The notes under the pieces are model-generated. The model was not told where the DNA came from. It did not search any database and saw nothing but the letters and a program-made list of their open reading frames with translations. 64,000 nucleotides of DNA from Streptomyces sp. MA5143a (lineage in GTDB: Bacteria > Actinomycetota > Actinomycetes > Streptomycetales > Streptomycetaceae). The translations under genes and the position numbers were made by a program. Below, in pieces: positions 46,919-55,952 of this stretch. The stretch spans positions 1 through 64,000 of the forward strand of contig NZ_OLMK01000102.1 in the NCBI RefSeq assembly GCF_900290235.1, in the 5' to 3' direction. Every line of letters begins with the position of its first letter. Positions within the stretch are counted from its first letter, which is position 1.

Positions 46919-48459
46919 TGGGCCGCGTCCTCGGCGGCGTCCGCCTCAGGGGGGAGCTGCTCGTAGTCGAACCAGTCGAAGTGGACGGTGCCTTCGGCGG
47001 CGTACAGGCCGAGGACCCGGCCGGTGAAACCGCCGGCCACCTCGGTCGACAGATAGCGGCCGTCGAGCGTCGCCAGCGCGGTGAACGTGCCGTCCGGTGC
47101 CTCGACGCCGAAGGCGAGCGCGTCGGGCCCGGTGCGCGCGTCGTGCGGGGCCGGCGGTTCACCGACCTCCACGCGGAGGACCGTGACAGGCCCGTCGGGC
47201 AGGGGCCGGGCGGCCACGACGGTACGCAGCGAGCCGACGCGCGCGATCACCCGGACCTCCGTGGCGGACGCCTCGATCTCGTAGTGGTGCCGCTCGTCGA
47301 GGCGTACGGCGAGGCCACCGCGCCCCGAGGCCGCGTCGACCACCGTGCGTGCCCGGCACCGCGGATGCTGCTGGCGGCGGCCGGCGAACACCACGTCCGG
47401 CTCGTCCAGGGAGCCGCCGCGCGCCCGGAGGGTCAGCCAGCCGGGGCGCTCCTTGGTGCCGTAGTGCTCGGCGGGCCGGTCCCGTGGCGAGATCCAGCAG
47501 GGTCGGAGTTCGGCGAGGTCGAAGTCGTCGCGCCGTTCCTCGACCGGGGCGGGGGAGAGCGGCCAGTCGGGGGCGGGCGCCTCCAGCGGCACCTCGCCGA
47601 CCACCGGCCAGCCGTCGACCCACTCGACGGGTGCGAGGTAGGTCTCGCGGCCGAGGACGTGCCAGCCGGGGGTGCCGCCGCCGGGTCGTACGCCGAGGAG
47701 GACCATCCACCAGGAGCCGTCGGGGCCTTGGACGAGGTCGGCGTGGCCGGTGTTCTGGATGGGGTGGTCGGTGCCCCGGTGGGTGAGGATCGGGTTGTCT
47801 GGGCAGGGCTCGAACGGGCCGGTCGGGGAGGGGCCGCGGGCGATGGAGACGCCGTGGCAGCGTTCGGTGCCGCCCTCGGCGATGAGCAGGTACCAGTGGT
47901 CGCCGATGCGGTAGAGGTGCGGTGCCTCCGGGGCCTTCGCGCCGGGTCCGCCCGACCAGAGCGGATGTGGTGTGCCGTACGTCTGCCCCGTGGACGGGTC
48001 GAGACGGACCTGCGCGACCCCGGCGACCGTGCACCAGCAGGTGCCGTCCTCGTCCCAGGCGAGGTCGGGGTCGATACCGGGCACGCCCGGCGCCCACACC
48101 GGGTCCGACCAGGGGCCCGCCGGGTCGGTGGCCGTGACGATCAGGTTGCCGTCACCGCTGACGTTCGTGACGATCAGCCAGAAGCGGCCGTCGTGGTGGC
48201 GCAGGGTGGGGGCGTAGATCCCGCCCGAGGCGGGGGTCTCCCTGGGGAGGCGCAACTGGCTCGGCCGGTCCAGGGCGTTGCCGATCTGGGTCCAGTGGAC
48301 CAGGTCGCGGCTGTGGAAGAGGGGGACGCCGGGGAAGTACTCGAAGCTGGAGCAGGCGAGGTAGTAGTCGTCGCCGACGCGGCAGACGCTGGGGTCGGGA
48401 TGGAAGCCGGGTATCACGGGATTGGCGAACATGGCGTCCGATCGGTGCGGCAGGGGCAC
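46909..48459 (-). CDS. GH43 beta-xylosidase / alpha-L-arabinofuranosidase
   Basis: This 516-residue enzyme is a GH43 five-bladed propeller plus C-terminal GH43-type beta-sandwich: general base Asp22 in PGFHPDPSV, pKa-modulating Asp130 in PGIDPDLAWD and acid Glu178 in AKAPEAPHLY. It lacks a signal peptide and so acts inside the cell on imported xylo- or arabino-oligosaccharides. The GTG at 48459 follows GAGAGG; an ATG at 48432 (MFANPVIPG) is a plausible alternative. It is divergent from GH31. Confidence 0.9.
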   Translation of the reverse strand: MPLPHRSDAMFANPVIPGFHPDPSVCRVGDDYYLACSSFEYFPGVPLFHSRDLVHWTQIGNALDRPSQLRLPRETPASGGIYAPTLRHHDGRFWLIVTNVSGDGNLIVTATDPAGPWSDPVWAPGVPGIDPDLAWDEDGTCWCTVAGVAQVRLDPSTGQTYGTPHPLWSGGPGAKAPEAPHLYRIGDHWYLLIAEGGTERCHGVSIARGPSPTGPFEPCPDNPILTHRGTDHPIQNTGHADLVQGPDGSWWMVLLGVRPGGGTPGWHVLGRETYLAPVEWVDGWPVVGEVPLEAPAPDWPLSPAPVEERRDDFDLAELRPCWISPRDRPAEHYGTKERPGWLTLRARGGSLDEPDVVFAGRRQQHPRCRARTVVDAASGRGGLAVRLDERHHYEIEASATEVRVIARVGSLRTVVAARPLPDGPVTVLRVEVGEPPAPHDARTGPDALAFGVEAPDGTFTALATLDGRYLSTEVAGGFTGRVLGLYAAEGTVHFDWFDYEQLPPEADAAEDAAQDD

Positions 48460-48580
48460 GCGGTGGGTCCTCTCGACGGGTCGTGGGAGCCGCTCCGGTC
48501 AGTGACGGGCCGTCGGCCTGTACGAAGCTTCCGCGGTGCAACCTCCGGCTCATGGCGGCGGCCTCCCACCAGCTGTACTG

Positions 48581-48594
48581 TCGAAGCGCTTCAC
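48581..48594. promoter_or_regulatory. LacI-type operator copy 1
   Basis: TCGAAGCGCTTCAC contains the perfect 10-bp palindrome GAAGCGCTTC (48583-48592). It differs from copy 2 at 48701 by few bases; the shared consensus is TCGAAGCGCTTCGA, a typical central-CG LacI operator. Confidence 0.65.
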
Positions 48595-48648
48595 ATAGCT
48601 GCTGAAGGTAATGAGGCAATTCACGCGAAACAAGAGGGCAGAGGCAAG

Positions 48649-48657
48649 GAAACTTTC
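48649..48657. promoter_or_regulatory. GAAA-C-TTTC dyad
   Basis: GAAACTTTC matches the GAAA(N)TTTC dyad reported upstream of Streptomyces xylan-use genes. It lies between the two GAAGCGCTTC-type sites. Confidence 0.4.
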
Positions 48658-48700
48658 TTCCATCCCGGGAATTGACAGGTCAGCGGCAGGAGTGGCAGCG

Positions 48701-48714
48701 TCGATGCGCTTCGA
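48701..48714. promoter_or_regulatory. LacI-type operator copy 2
   Basis: TCGATGCGCTTCGA is a one-mismatch palindrome of the consensus TCGAAGCGCTTCGA, 120 bp from copy 1. Two spaced copies suit DNA looping by a LacI tetramer or separate control of the two divergent promoters. Confidence 0.6.
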
Positions 48715-48771
48715 CAATCGGTCACCAGGGCCGGCCGGTCGTGCCGGCCGCGCCCACCGAACTGCTCCGCC

Positions 48772-48882
48772 CTGGTCCGCGTCGCCTGCGACACCCTCAC
48801 CCGCACGCCCAAGGACAGCTACCGCTGGTACCGGGCCCTGATCGCCGCGCACCGCGCGCGGACGGAGGACACCGCACGATGA
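48772..48882 (+). pseudogene. C-terminal remnant of a GH1 beta-glucosidase
   Basis: The frame ending at TGA 48880-48882 encodes LVRVACDTLTRTPKDSYRWY followed by RALIAAHRAR, the unmistakable C-terminal signature of actinomycete GH1 beta-glucosidases (VxDxxTLxRTPKDSYxWYRDLIAAHR). About 36 codons remain; upstream the similarity stops. The stop overlaps the GH31 ATG as ATGA, the junction expected of a former coupled GH1-GH31 operon. The rest of the GH1 gene has been deleted. Confidence 0.75.
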
Positions 48883-51173
48883 AGTTCACCGACGGCTACT
48901 GGCTGATGCGCCCGGGGCACACCGCGCGTCACGCAACCGAGATCACGGACGTCCGCGCCGACGAGCACCGGATGACCCTCTACGCCCCGGTACGCCATGT
49001 CCGCGGACGCGGCGACACGCTCAACAGCCCCCTGCTGACCGTCGAGTGCTGGTCGCCCGCCGAAGGAGTGATCGGCGTACGGGCCACCCACCACGCCGGA
49101 TCGGTACGCGGGGGGCCGCGGTTCGAGCTCCCAGGTGCCGAGGAGGGCGTCGGCAAGATCCGGCGGGACGGCACGCTGCTGGAGCTCGTCTCCGGGGAGC
49201 TGACGCTGCGCGTGGACACCTCGGGGCCGTGGAGGCTGGACTTCACCGCCGGGGGACGGACGCTGACCTCCGTGGGCGAGCGGGGCACGGGCTTCGTCAC
49301 CGACGCCGAGGGCCGCCACCACATGGTCGGCCAACTGGCCCTCGGCGTGGGGGAGCTGGTGTACGGGCTGGGGGAGCGGTTCACCCCGTTCGTCAAGAAC
49401 GGCCAGACGGTGGACATCTGGCAGGCGGACGCCGGCACCAGCAGCGAACAGGCGTACAAGAACATCCCGTTCCATCTGACGAACCGCGGCTACGGCGTCC
49501 TCGTCAACCATCCCGGCAGGGTGAGCTACGAGATCGCCTCGGAGGCGGTCGGCCAGGTGCAGTTCAGCGTCGAGGACCACACGCTGGAGTACTTCGTGGT
49601 CCACGGGCCGACACCCAAGGAGGTCCTGGAGCGCTACACCGCGCTCACCGGCCGTCCCGCGCTGCCCCCGGCCTGGGCCCTGGGCCTGTGGCTGTCGACG
49701 TCGTTCACCACCGACTACGACGAGGCCACCGTGAACGGCTTCATCGACGGCATGGCCGAGCGCGGCATCCCCTTGAGCGTCTTCCACTTCGACTGCTTCT
49801 GGATGCGCGGCCACCAGTGGTGCGACCTCGACTGGGACCCCGAGACCTTCCCCGACCCGGCGGGCATGCTGGCCCGGCTCAAGGAGCGGGGGCTGCGGGT
49901 CTCCGCCTGGATCAACCCCTACATCGCCCAGAAGTCGCCGCTGTTCGAGGAGGGCATGCGCGCGGGCCACCTCGTACGGCGGCCCGACGGCAGTGTGTGG
50001 CAGTGGGACCTCTGGCAGCCGGGCATGGCCCTGGTCGACTTCACGAACCCCGCCGCCCGCGACTGGTACACCGGCAAGCTGCGCGCCCTGCTGGACCAGG
50101 GCGTCGACTGCTTCAAGACCGACTTCGGCGAGCGTGTCCCCACCGACGTGGTCTGGCACGACGGCTCCGACCCGGACGGCATGCACAACTCGTACACGCA
50201 CCTGTACAACCGGGCCGTCTTCGAGCTGTTGCGGGAGGTGCGCGGCGAGGGCGAGGCGCTGGTCTTCGCCCGCTCCGCCACCGTCGGCGGCCAGCAGTAC
50301 CCGGTGCACTGGGGCGGCGACTGCGAGTCCCACTTCAACGCCATGGCCGAGTCGCTGCGCGGCGGGCTGTCCCTCGGTCTGTCCGGGTTCGGCTTCTGGA
50401 GCCATGACATCGGCGGCTTCGAGGGCACCCCCACGCCCGCCGTGTTCAAGCGCTGGGTGCAGTTCGGTCTGCTCTCCTCGCACAGCCGGCTGCACGGCAG
50501 CAAGTCGTACCGTGTGCCGTGGGACTACGGCGAGGAGGCCGTCGAGGTCACCCGCGCGTTCACCCTTCTCAAGCACCGCCTCGCCCCCTACCTCCAGCAG
50601 GCCGCCCGCCAGGCCCACACCACCGGGGTCCCGGTGATGCGGGCCATGGTGCTGGAGTTCCCCGACGACCCCACGGCCGCCTTCCTCGACCGCCAGTACA
50701 TGCTGGGCGACGACCTGCTCGTGGCCCCGGTCCTCAGCGACGACGGCACGGTCGAGTACTACGCCCCCGAGGGCACCTGGACCAACATCCTGACCGGCGC
50801 CCGTGTCACCGGTCCGCGCTGGGTGCGGGAGCGGCACGACTTCCACACCCTGCCGCTGCTCGCCCGCCCCGACTCGGTCGTCCCCTTCGCCGCCGACGAC
50901 CAACGGCCCGTCTCGGCCTGGGCGGACGGGGTCGAACTGCGTGTCCACGCCTTCGCCGACGGCGCCGAGCGCACCGTGGTGATCCCGCGTCCCGAGGGCC
51001 CCGGGGACGCGGCACGCTTCCATGTACGCCGGGACGGCGACCGGTACCACGTCACCACAGACAGCCTGCACCCCTGGCACCTGCGCACCGGCGGCCCCGA
51101 CGGCGCCCTCCACAGTGCCACCGGGGGGCCCGCGACGATCGGGGGTCCCGGCGCGGACCTCGACGGGCCCTGA
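48879..51173 (+). CDS. yicI: GH31 alpha-xylosidase
   Basis: This 764-residue enzyme corresponds closely to E. coli YicI (772 residues). The nucleophile is Asp415 in CFKTDFGERVP and the acid/base Asp481 in HWGGDCES, matching YicI Asp416 and Asp482. FHFDCFWMRGHQWCDLDWD is also typical of alpha-xylosidases. It releases alpha-xylose from xyloglucan or isoprimeverose inside the cell. The ATG at 48879 follows GGAGG at a wide spacing and overlaps the stop of a GH1 remnant, whose translation it once coupled to. A hairpin terminator follows. Confidence 0.93.
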   Translation: MKFTDGYWLMRPGHTARHATEITDVRADEHRMTLYAPVRHVRGRGDTLNSPLLTVECWSPAEGVIGVRATHHAGSVRGGPRFELPGAEEGVGKIRRDGTLLELVSGELTLRVDTSGPWRLDFTAGGRTLTSVGERGTGFVTDAEGRHHMVGQLALGVGELVYGLGERFTPFVKNGQTVDIWQADAGTSSEQAYKNIPFHLTNRGYGVLVNHPGRVSYEIASEAVGQVQFSVEDHTLEYFVVHGPTPKEVLERYTALTGRPALPPAWALGLWLSTSFTTDYDEATVNGFIDGMAERGIPLSVFHFDCFWMRGHQWCDLDWDPETFPDPAGMLARLKERGLRVSAWINPYIAQKSPLFEEGMRAGHLVRRPDGSVWQWDLWQPGMALVDFTNPAARDWYTGKLRALLDQGVDCFKTDFGERVPTDVVWHDGSDPDGMHNSYTHLYNRAVFELLREVRGEGEALVFARSATVGGQQYPVHWGGDCESHFNAMAESLRGGLSLGLSGFGFWSHDIGGFEGTPTPAVFKRWVQFGLLSSHSRLHGSKSYRVPWDYGEEAVEVTRAFTLLKHRLAPYLQQAARQAHTTGVPVMRAMVLEFPDDPTAAFLDRQYMLGDDLLVAPVLSDDGTVEYYAPEGTWTNILTGARVTGPRWVRERHDFHTLPLLARPDSVVPFAADDQRPVSAWADGVELRVHAFADGAERTVVIPRPEGPGDAARFHVRRDGDRYHVTTDSLHPWHLRTGGPDGALHSATGGPATIGGPGADLDGP

Positions 51174-51193
51174 GGAGGCCGGCCCGGATGAGA

Positions 51194-51224
51194 CGGGGTG
51201 GCGTTCCGGGCGTACGCCACCCCG
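51194..51224. terminator. Bidirectional hairpin terminator
   Basis: CGGGGTGGCGT (51194-51204) and ACGCCACCCCG (51214-51224) form a perfect 11-bp stem with a 9-base loop between the convergent GH31 and SGNH-CBM13 genes. Confidence 0.8.
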
Positions 51225-51246
51225 GTCCGGCCGGTGCGACGGAAGG

Positions 51247-52353
51247 TCAGCCGGCGGCCAGTGTGGTCCACTTCTGGTTGCTGCCGCCGTGGCAGTCCCA
51301 CAGGTGGAGCTGGGTGCCGTCGGACGTGGAGAAGCCGGGGACATCGAGGCAGCGCCCGGAGGCGGGATTGCGGTAGCCGCCGTCGTAGGGCTGCCAGACC
51401 TGGTTGGCGCCGCCGTGGCAGGTCCACAGCTGCACCTTGGTGCCGTTGGCCGTCCCGCCGCCGGAGACGTCGAGGCACTTGCCCAGGGAGCGCAGGGTGC
51501 CGTCGGTGTAAGCGGACCACGTCTGGTTGGCGCCGCCGCCGCAGCTCCAGGTCTGGACGGCGGTCCCGTCGGCGGTGTTCGCGCCGCTGACGTCGAGGCA
51601 CTTGCCGGCCAGGCCCGACTCCACCCGGGCGGGCGCGGGAGCCGGGTTCCTCAGCCACCCGGCGCTGTCCGCGGCCTGGACGCCGCGGTGGAAGGCGTCC
51701 GCCATCTTCCGGTAGCCGGAGTCGTTGGGGTGCAGGGCGTCGACCAGGTCGGCGGTGGTGAGGGCGCTCATGTCCACGTACGCGACGTGCTTGCCCGCCG
51801 CCTGCGCGTCCCGCACGATCGTGGGCACGGCCTGGTTGTACGCGGCCCGGTACTGCTCCTCCGAGCCGCTCGTGGACACCACCAGGGAGGCCACGAGGAC
51901 GGTCGCGTCGGGGGCGGCGGCGGTGATCCGGTCGACCAGCGACCGCAGCCGGGCGGTGGCCGTGGAGACCTGGTAGCTCTCGTTGAGGTCGTTGGTGCCG
52001 ATGTGGAGGGTGACGACGTTGGGGCGGTAACGGGTCAGCGCGGCGTCGGTGAGTGCGGTGATCTGGTGGATCTTGTATCCGGAGTGGCCTTCGTTGTCGG
52101 GGTCGGACATCGAACCGGCGCGCCCGGTGCCCACGAAGTCCAGCGGGTGGCCGTCCGCGGCGAGCTTGTTCCACAACGCGGCGCGGTAGCCGTCGCCCGT
52201 ACTGCTTCCGACGCCCCAGGTGATGGAGTCACCCAACGGCATGACCCGCAAGGGGGTGGTCGGGGCGGCGGATGCCGGGGTCGCACCCGCCGCTGTCACT
52301 CCGAACGTGGCGGCGACCAGCGTGATCAGGGGAAGGATCCAGGACCGTCTCAT
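51247..52353 (-). CDS. Secreted SGNH esterase with CBM13 ricin-type module
   Basis: This 368-residue protein has a signal peptide (to about residue 30, ATPASAAP), an SGNH/GDSL hydrolase domain (MPLGDSITWG, block III TLHIGTNDLN, block V DALHPNDSGY) and a ricin-type trefoil (CBM13) with three QxW repeats (CGGGANQTW, CHGGANQVW, CHGGSNQKW). It is probably a carbohydrate esterase acting on hemicellulose. The start at 52353 has no ribosome site but a TATTTATA box lies directly upstream, so a leaderless mRNA is possible; 52371 is an alternative. Confidence 0.85.
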   Translation of the reverse strand: MRRSWILPLITLVAATFGVTAAGATPASAAPTTPLRVMPLGDSITWGVGSSTGDGYRAALWNKLAADGHPLDFVGTGRAGSMSDPDNEGHSGYKIHQITALTDAALTRYRPNVVTLHIGTNDLNESYQVSTATARLRSLVDRITAAAPDATVLVASLVVSTSGSEEQYRAAYNQAVPTIVRDAQAAGKHVAYVDMSALTTADLVDALHPNDSGYRKMADAFHRGVQAADSAGWLRNPAPAPARVESGLAGKCLDVSGANTADGTAVQTWSCGGGANQTWSAYTDGTLRSLGKCLDVSGGGTANGTKVQLWTCHGGANQVWQPYDGGYRNPASGRCLDVPGFSTSDGTQLHLWDCHGGSNQKWTTLAAG

Positions 52354-52383
52354 GGGACGTATAAATACCATGCGATTGCGTCC

Positions 52384-52488
52384 ATGACATCCCATGAATA
52401 CGGGAAAGTTGAGGATCGCTGAGCCTAACTGGGGGTAACCTCCTCTTGTTTCGCCGTCCGCCCACTCATTGACATCCTATGTATGGGT
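52384..52488 (-). promoter_or_regulatory. Two copies of a GGATGTCA motif upstream of SGNH-CBM13
   Basis: On the minus strand CATACATAGGATGTCAATG (52487-52469) and GTATTCATGGGATGTCATGG (52402-52383) are related, each with an ACAT/ATGT or CAT/ATG dyad around RGG. They sit about 130 and 45 bp upstream of the start and may be binding sites for one repressor. The -10-like TATTTATA follows the second copy. Confidence 0.5.
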
Positions 52489-54795
52489 CTGGTCTCGCAT
52501 CCAGTGACCCTCGGTGCTCCACCCCAGCAGGCGTCGGGCCCGGCCGTCGTCCGCCGTTCCGTCGGCGTCGAAGGCGCCGCCCTCGGCGATCAGGGCCAGG
52601 CCCGCCAGGGCCGGCGCCAACCGGACCGCGACATGGTCGGGGTGACGGGCCGTCTCCTCGTGCAGCCCGGCGACGACCCGCCGTTGCTCCCCGGGCGGAC
52701 AGAGGGACAGGTGGAACAGCATCTGGCGCCAGGCGTACGCCGCGTCCTTGAGGGTGCCCAGGGGGCGCGGGTTGTGGTGGACGCGTCCCGTCAGCCGGCA
52801 CACCGTCACGAAGCAGCGCCGCGCCAGGTCGGCCCAGCCGGGCCGCGGGGCGATGCCCACCGGCCCGACCAGCGTGGCCAGGTTGTGCGTGGTGAGGATC
52901 TGCGCCTGCTCGATCACCGTGCCGTTCGCGGCGACCGACCAGAACCCGGACGGCGTCCCCGCGCGCTCGGCGCACAGGCGCGCGAAACCGGGCGACGCGC
53001 GGGTGCCGGGCGAACGGCCCGGTGCCGCGGCGGCCTCCGCGATCGCCAGGTCGCGGATCGCCGCGTAGTCGATGCCGTAGTAGCGCTCGTACAGCGAGCC
53101 CCCGCCGAGCAGGTCGCCCGCTGTCCGTGCCGCCGTGAGGAACTTGGGGCTGAACGCGCCCATGAAGATGTCCGCGGCCAGCTCCTCCACGAACGGGGCG
53201 CCCAGGTCGCACCGGCGTCCCAGCTCACCCAGCTCACGGACCAGCGGGTTGGGCAGAAGGGTCCCCGGGAACGCCTGCACGGCCAGTTCGCCCAGCTGCC
53301 GCAGCACGGTGAGCGTGCCCTCGCCGTCCGCCCTGCCCAGCACGGCGGACCGCTGCCCCGACACCGCCCGTACCCAGGGCAGTTCCTCCACGCGCACCTG
53401 CCGCTCCAGATCGAGCAGCAGCAGGGAGCGGCGGTCGCGGAACGCACGGTAGTGCGCCGTCATCAGCGCCCGCAGCGACTCGTCCCGGTACGACCGGGCG
53501 GTGGTCGCGGCGACCAACTGCGGTACCAGTTCGGCCAGTACCTCGGCGGACGGGACGACGCCCCGCTCCACGAGGGTGCCGATCGGCGCGCTCAGCGCGG
53601 ACTCGACGACCCGGCCGATCACGGGCGGCACGGCGGCGCCGACGGGCAGCCCCGTCTCCCGGCCCTCCTCCTCGGTCACCGCGCGCAGGAGCGGGGCGAC
53701 ATCGGTGACACCGGTGTCCTGGGGCAGTACGGCGAGGCGGCGCAGCATCAGCTGGGCCAGGGCGTGGTGGGAGGGGAGGGCCGCCTGCGCGGCCTGGCCT
53801 CGGCGCAGCGCCGTGTGCGCCGCGGACCCGGGCAGACCGCGTCGCCGCACCATCGACTCCACCGCGTGCCGCAGCAGGCCGAGTCGCCGCGCGTCCAGCG
53901 GCCGACCGGCGACGACCTCCTCCAGCGCACCCCGCAGAATGCCCAGGTTCGCCTTGGGGTCAAGGTGCTTGGCGCAGCGGGTGTGCTCCGCGGCGAGCCG
54001 CCGGTAGCGGCCGAGCAGCATCGCCCCGTCGGCGAGCCAGTCGTCGTCCGGGGTGAGTGCGAGCACCCGGCCGTCCGTTGCGGTGCGCAGCCAGTGGACG
54101 AGGAGTTCGTCGCCGAACGGCTGCCACACGGCGAGCGCCTCGCGCTGGGTCTCGACGGCCGCGTTGGGCCGCCGCCGGACCAGGGTGTCGACGGTGTCGG
54201 AGACGGTGTACCGGTGGACCGCCGCGGAGGGGTCCGGCGCGGGGCCCTCCGCCGGGCGGGGCAGGAACCGCAGCCGGCCGGCGAACGGTTCCAGTTCCGC
54301 CGCGAGGTCGAGCGCCGCGTCCACCTCCCCGTGCCGCACCAGCCACGCCATGGTGAGCAGCGCCGCCTCCTCGGGGACGCCGATCTCGTAGTGGCCGCTG
54401 TCCAACAGGGCCCACAGCCAGGCCAGTCCGGGCTCGGTGAGGCAGTGGGCGAAGAGCGCGCGCCGCTCGACGGGCACCCCGAAGCTCCGCGCGGCCTCGA
54501 TCTCGTACGGCTGGAGGGGGCCGCCCGCGCTCGCGGTCCCGGTCGCGAAGCCGCCCCGTACGACCTCGCAAGTCGCCCAGGCGGGGAGACCCGCGACCGG
54601 GGTGCGTGAACCGATCGTCAGCCGGCCCGCGGCCATTCCCGCGAGGACCTCCCGCCAGCGCTGCCCGCGCACCTCGGCCCGACGCCGGGTGTCGGCGTCC
54701 TCATGGGTCAGCCCGGTGGTGAAGGCCCTGGCCAGCTGGCCCGCCGCATAGGACGGTGCCACGGTGGGATGCTGCTGCTCAGCGTTGTCGTTCAT
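52477..54795 (-). CDS. Conserved hypothetical protein, 772 residues
   Basis: This 772-residue, probably cytoplasmic protein has strong GC3 bias along its full length. I see no signal peptide, membrane helix or catalytic motif; it is helical and Leu/Ala/Arg-rich throughout. Distinct segments are TPVAGLPAWATCEVVRGGFA, DPKANLGILRGALEEVV and THNLATLVGPVGIAPRPGWA. It looks like a Streptomyces-type conserved hypothetical, but I cannot assign a function. The ATG at 54795 lacks a strong ribosome site. It is single and divergent from a methyltransferase gene. Confidence 0.75.
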   Translation of the reverse strand: MNDNAEQQHPTVAPSYAAGQLARAFTTGLTHEDADTRRRAEVRGQRWREVLAGMAAGRLTIGSRTPVAGLPAWATCEVVRGGFATGTASAGGPLQPYEIEAARSFGVPVERRALFAHCLTEPGLAWLWALLDSGHYEIGVPEEAALLTMAWLVRHGEVDAALDLAAELEPFAGRLRFLPRPAEGPAPDPSAAVHRYTVSDTVDTLVRRRPNAAVETQREALAVWQPFGDELLVHWLRTATDGRVLALTPDDDWLADGAMLLGRYRRLAAEHTRCAKHLDPKANLGILRGALEEVVAGRPLDARRLGLLRHAVESMVRRRGLPGSAAHTALRRGQAAQAALPSHHALAQLMLRRLAVLPQDTGVTDVAPLLRAVTEEEGRETGLPVGAAVPPVIGRVVESALSAPIGTLVERGVVPSAEVLAELVPQLVAATTARSYRDESLRALMTAHYRAFRDRRSLLLLDLERQVRVEELPWVRAVSGQRSAVLGRADGEGTLTVLRQLGELAVQAFPGTLLPNPLVRELGELGRRCDLGAPFVEELAADIFMGAFSPKFLTAARTAGDLLGGGSLYERYYGIDYAAIRDLAIAEAAAAPGRSPGTRASPGFARLCAERAGTPSGFWSVAANGTVIEQAQILTTHNLATLVGPVGIAPRPGWADLARRCFVTVCRLTGRVHHNPRPLGTLKDAAYAWRQMLFHLSLCPPGEQRRVVAGLHEETARHPDHVAVRLAPALAGLALIAEGGAFDADGTADDGRARRLLGWSTEGHWMRDQTHT

Positions 54796-55068
54796 AAGCC
54801 GACGTGGCGGGTTCCGCCCCCGCGCCCTCCGGGTCCCGAGCCCGGCGCTCTGCTGCTGAGCTACACGTCGATGACCGCAGAACCTAGACGCCGGCCCGCA
54901 GGCCGGACAACCGAATTCCGCGCTGTGCGGGGTGGGTGCCGTCCACGTCCGATCGGCTCAGGTGCGGGCGCGCCTCGGCCGCGCACGCCGCCCTCCGGGG
55001 AGGATCGGTGCACCGGCGGCCTCGGTACGGCCGCACGTCCTCACCTCCGTGCGAAGGGGCCCGGCACC

Positions 55069-55911
55069 ATGGAACCCATCGACGACCCGCTGTCGGGCGG
55101 CGGCCGCTACGGCGAGGCCGTCTTCCCTCCGGGGCGGGCCGGCGAGGGCGAGCGCATCGACTTCGGCGCGCTGGCCTACGACGACATCACCATGGCGCGG
55201 CTCCGGGCGCTCGGCGTCGGCCCCGGCTGGCGCTGCCTGGACGTCGGTGCCGGCACGGGCACGGTGTCCCGGCGGCTCCTGGCGGAGGCCGGGGTGGCGA
55301 GCGTGCTCGCCGTGGACCGCGACGTCCGATTCCTCGGCGCCCGTGCCGTCCCGGGACTCGACGTGCGGGAAGCCGACATCACCGCCCCCGACTTCGTGTC
55401 CGGCCGGTTCCGGCTCGTCCACGCGCGCTTCGTGCTGATGCATCTGCCCGAGCGCGACCGTCTGATCACGGCGTTGGCCGACCTCGTCGAACCCGGCGGC
55501 GTGCTGGTCCTCAGCGACGCGGTCGACCTGACCGGCGACCGGACGCCCGACACCCCGTACAGCCGGGTGATGCGGGCGATGTGGCAGGGGCTGCGGGCCA
55601 CCATCGGGACCGATGTCTCCCGGGTGCCGTCGTACCCGCACCTGCTGCGGGCGGCGGGACTCGGGTCCGTGGCCGCCGAGATCCATGTGCCGCCCCTGCT
55701 TCCGGGCAGCCCCATCAGCCGCTTCTGGGCGGACACGTGGGAGCGGAGCAGAGCCGCGATGCTCGCCACGGGTCTCGTCGACGACACGGCCGTCGACGAG
55801 GCGGTCCGCTACCTGGGGTCCGAGGAATGCGCCGCCCTCTCGGCCGGCATGCTGACCGCGTGGGGACGTAGACCCAGGAACGGCCGGGGACCGGAGGGAG
55901 GCCCGCCGTAG
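55069..55911 (+). CDS. Class I SAM-dependent methyltransferase
   Basis: This 280-residue protein has the Rossmann methyltransferase signature: motif I WRCLDVGAGTGTVSRRL, acidic end of beta2 VLAVDRD, motif II/III VHARFVLMHLPERDRLI and EPGGVLVLSDAVDL. It resembles small-molecule methyltransferases. The ATG at 55069 follows AAGGGG. The 273-bp gap upstream, shared with the 772-residue protein gene, shows no clear promoter. The substrate is unknown. Confidence 0.88.
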   Translation: MEPIDDPLSGGGRYGEAVFPPGRAGEGERIDFGALAYDDITMARLRALGVGPGWRCLDVGAGTGTVSRRLLAEAGVASVLAVDRDVRFLGARAVPGLDVREADITAPDFVSGRFRLVHARFVLMHLPERDRLITALADLVEPGGVLVLSDAVDLTGDRTPDTPYSRVMRAMWQGLRATIGTDVSRVPSYPHLLRAAGLGSVAAEIHVPPLLPGSPISRFWADTWERSRAAMLATGLVDDTAVDEAVRYLGSEECAALSAGMLTAWGRRPRNGRGPEGGPP

Positions 55912-55952
55912 CGAGCGCCTTGCCCCGGACAACCAGGGGCACAGCCCCGTGC

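Larger units (their letters stand above)
48460..48771. promoter_or_regulatory. Divergent GH43/GH31 control region
   Basis: This 312-bp gap carries many dyads: TGGGAGC-C-GCTCCG (48484-48497), GAAGCTTC (48524-48531), and the stronger sites annotated separately. For GH43, TTGCCT / TATGTG with 16-bp spacing on the minus strand sits just upstream of the 48583 palindrome. For GH31, TTGACA (48672-48677) is a possible -35 without a clear -10. Confidence 0.45.
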
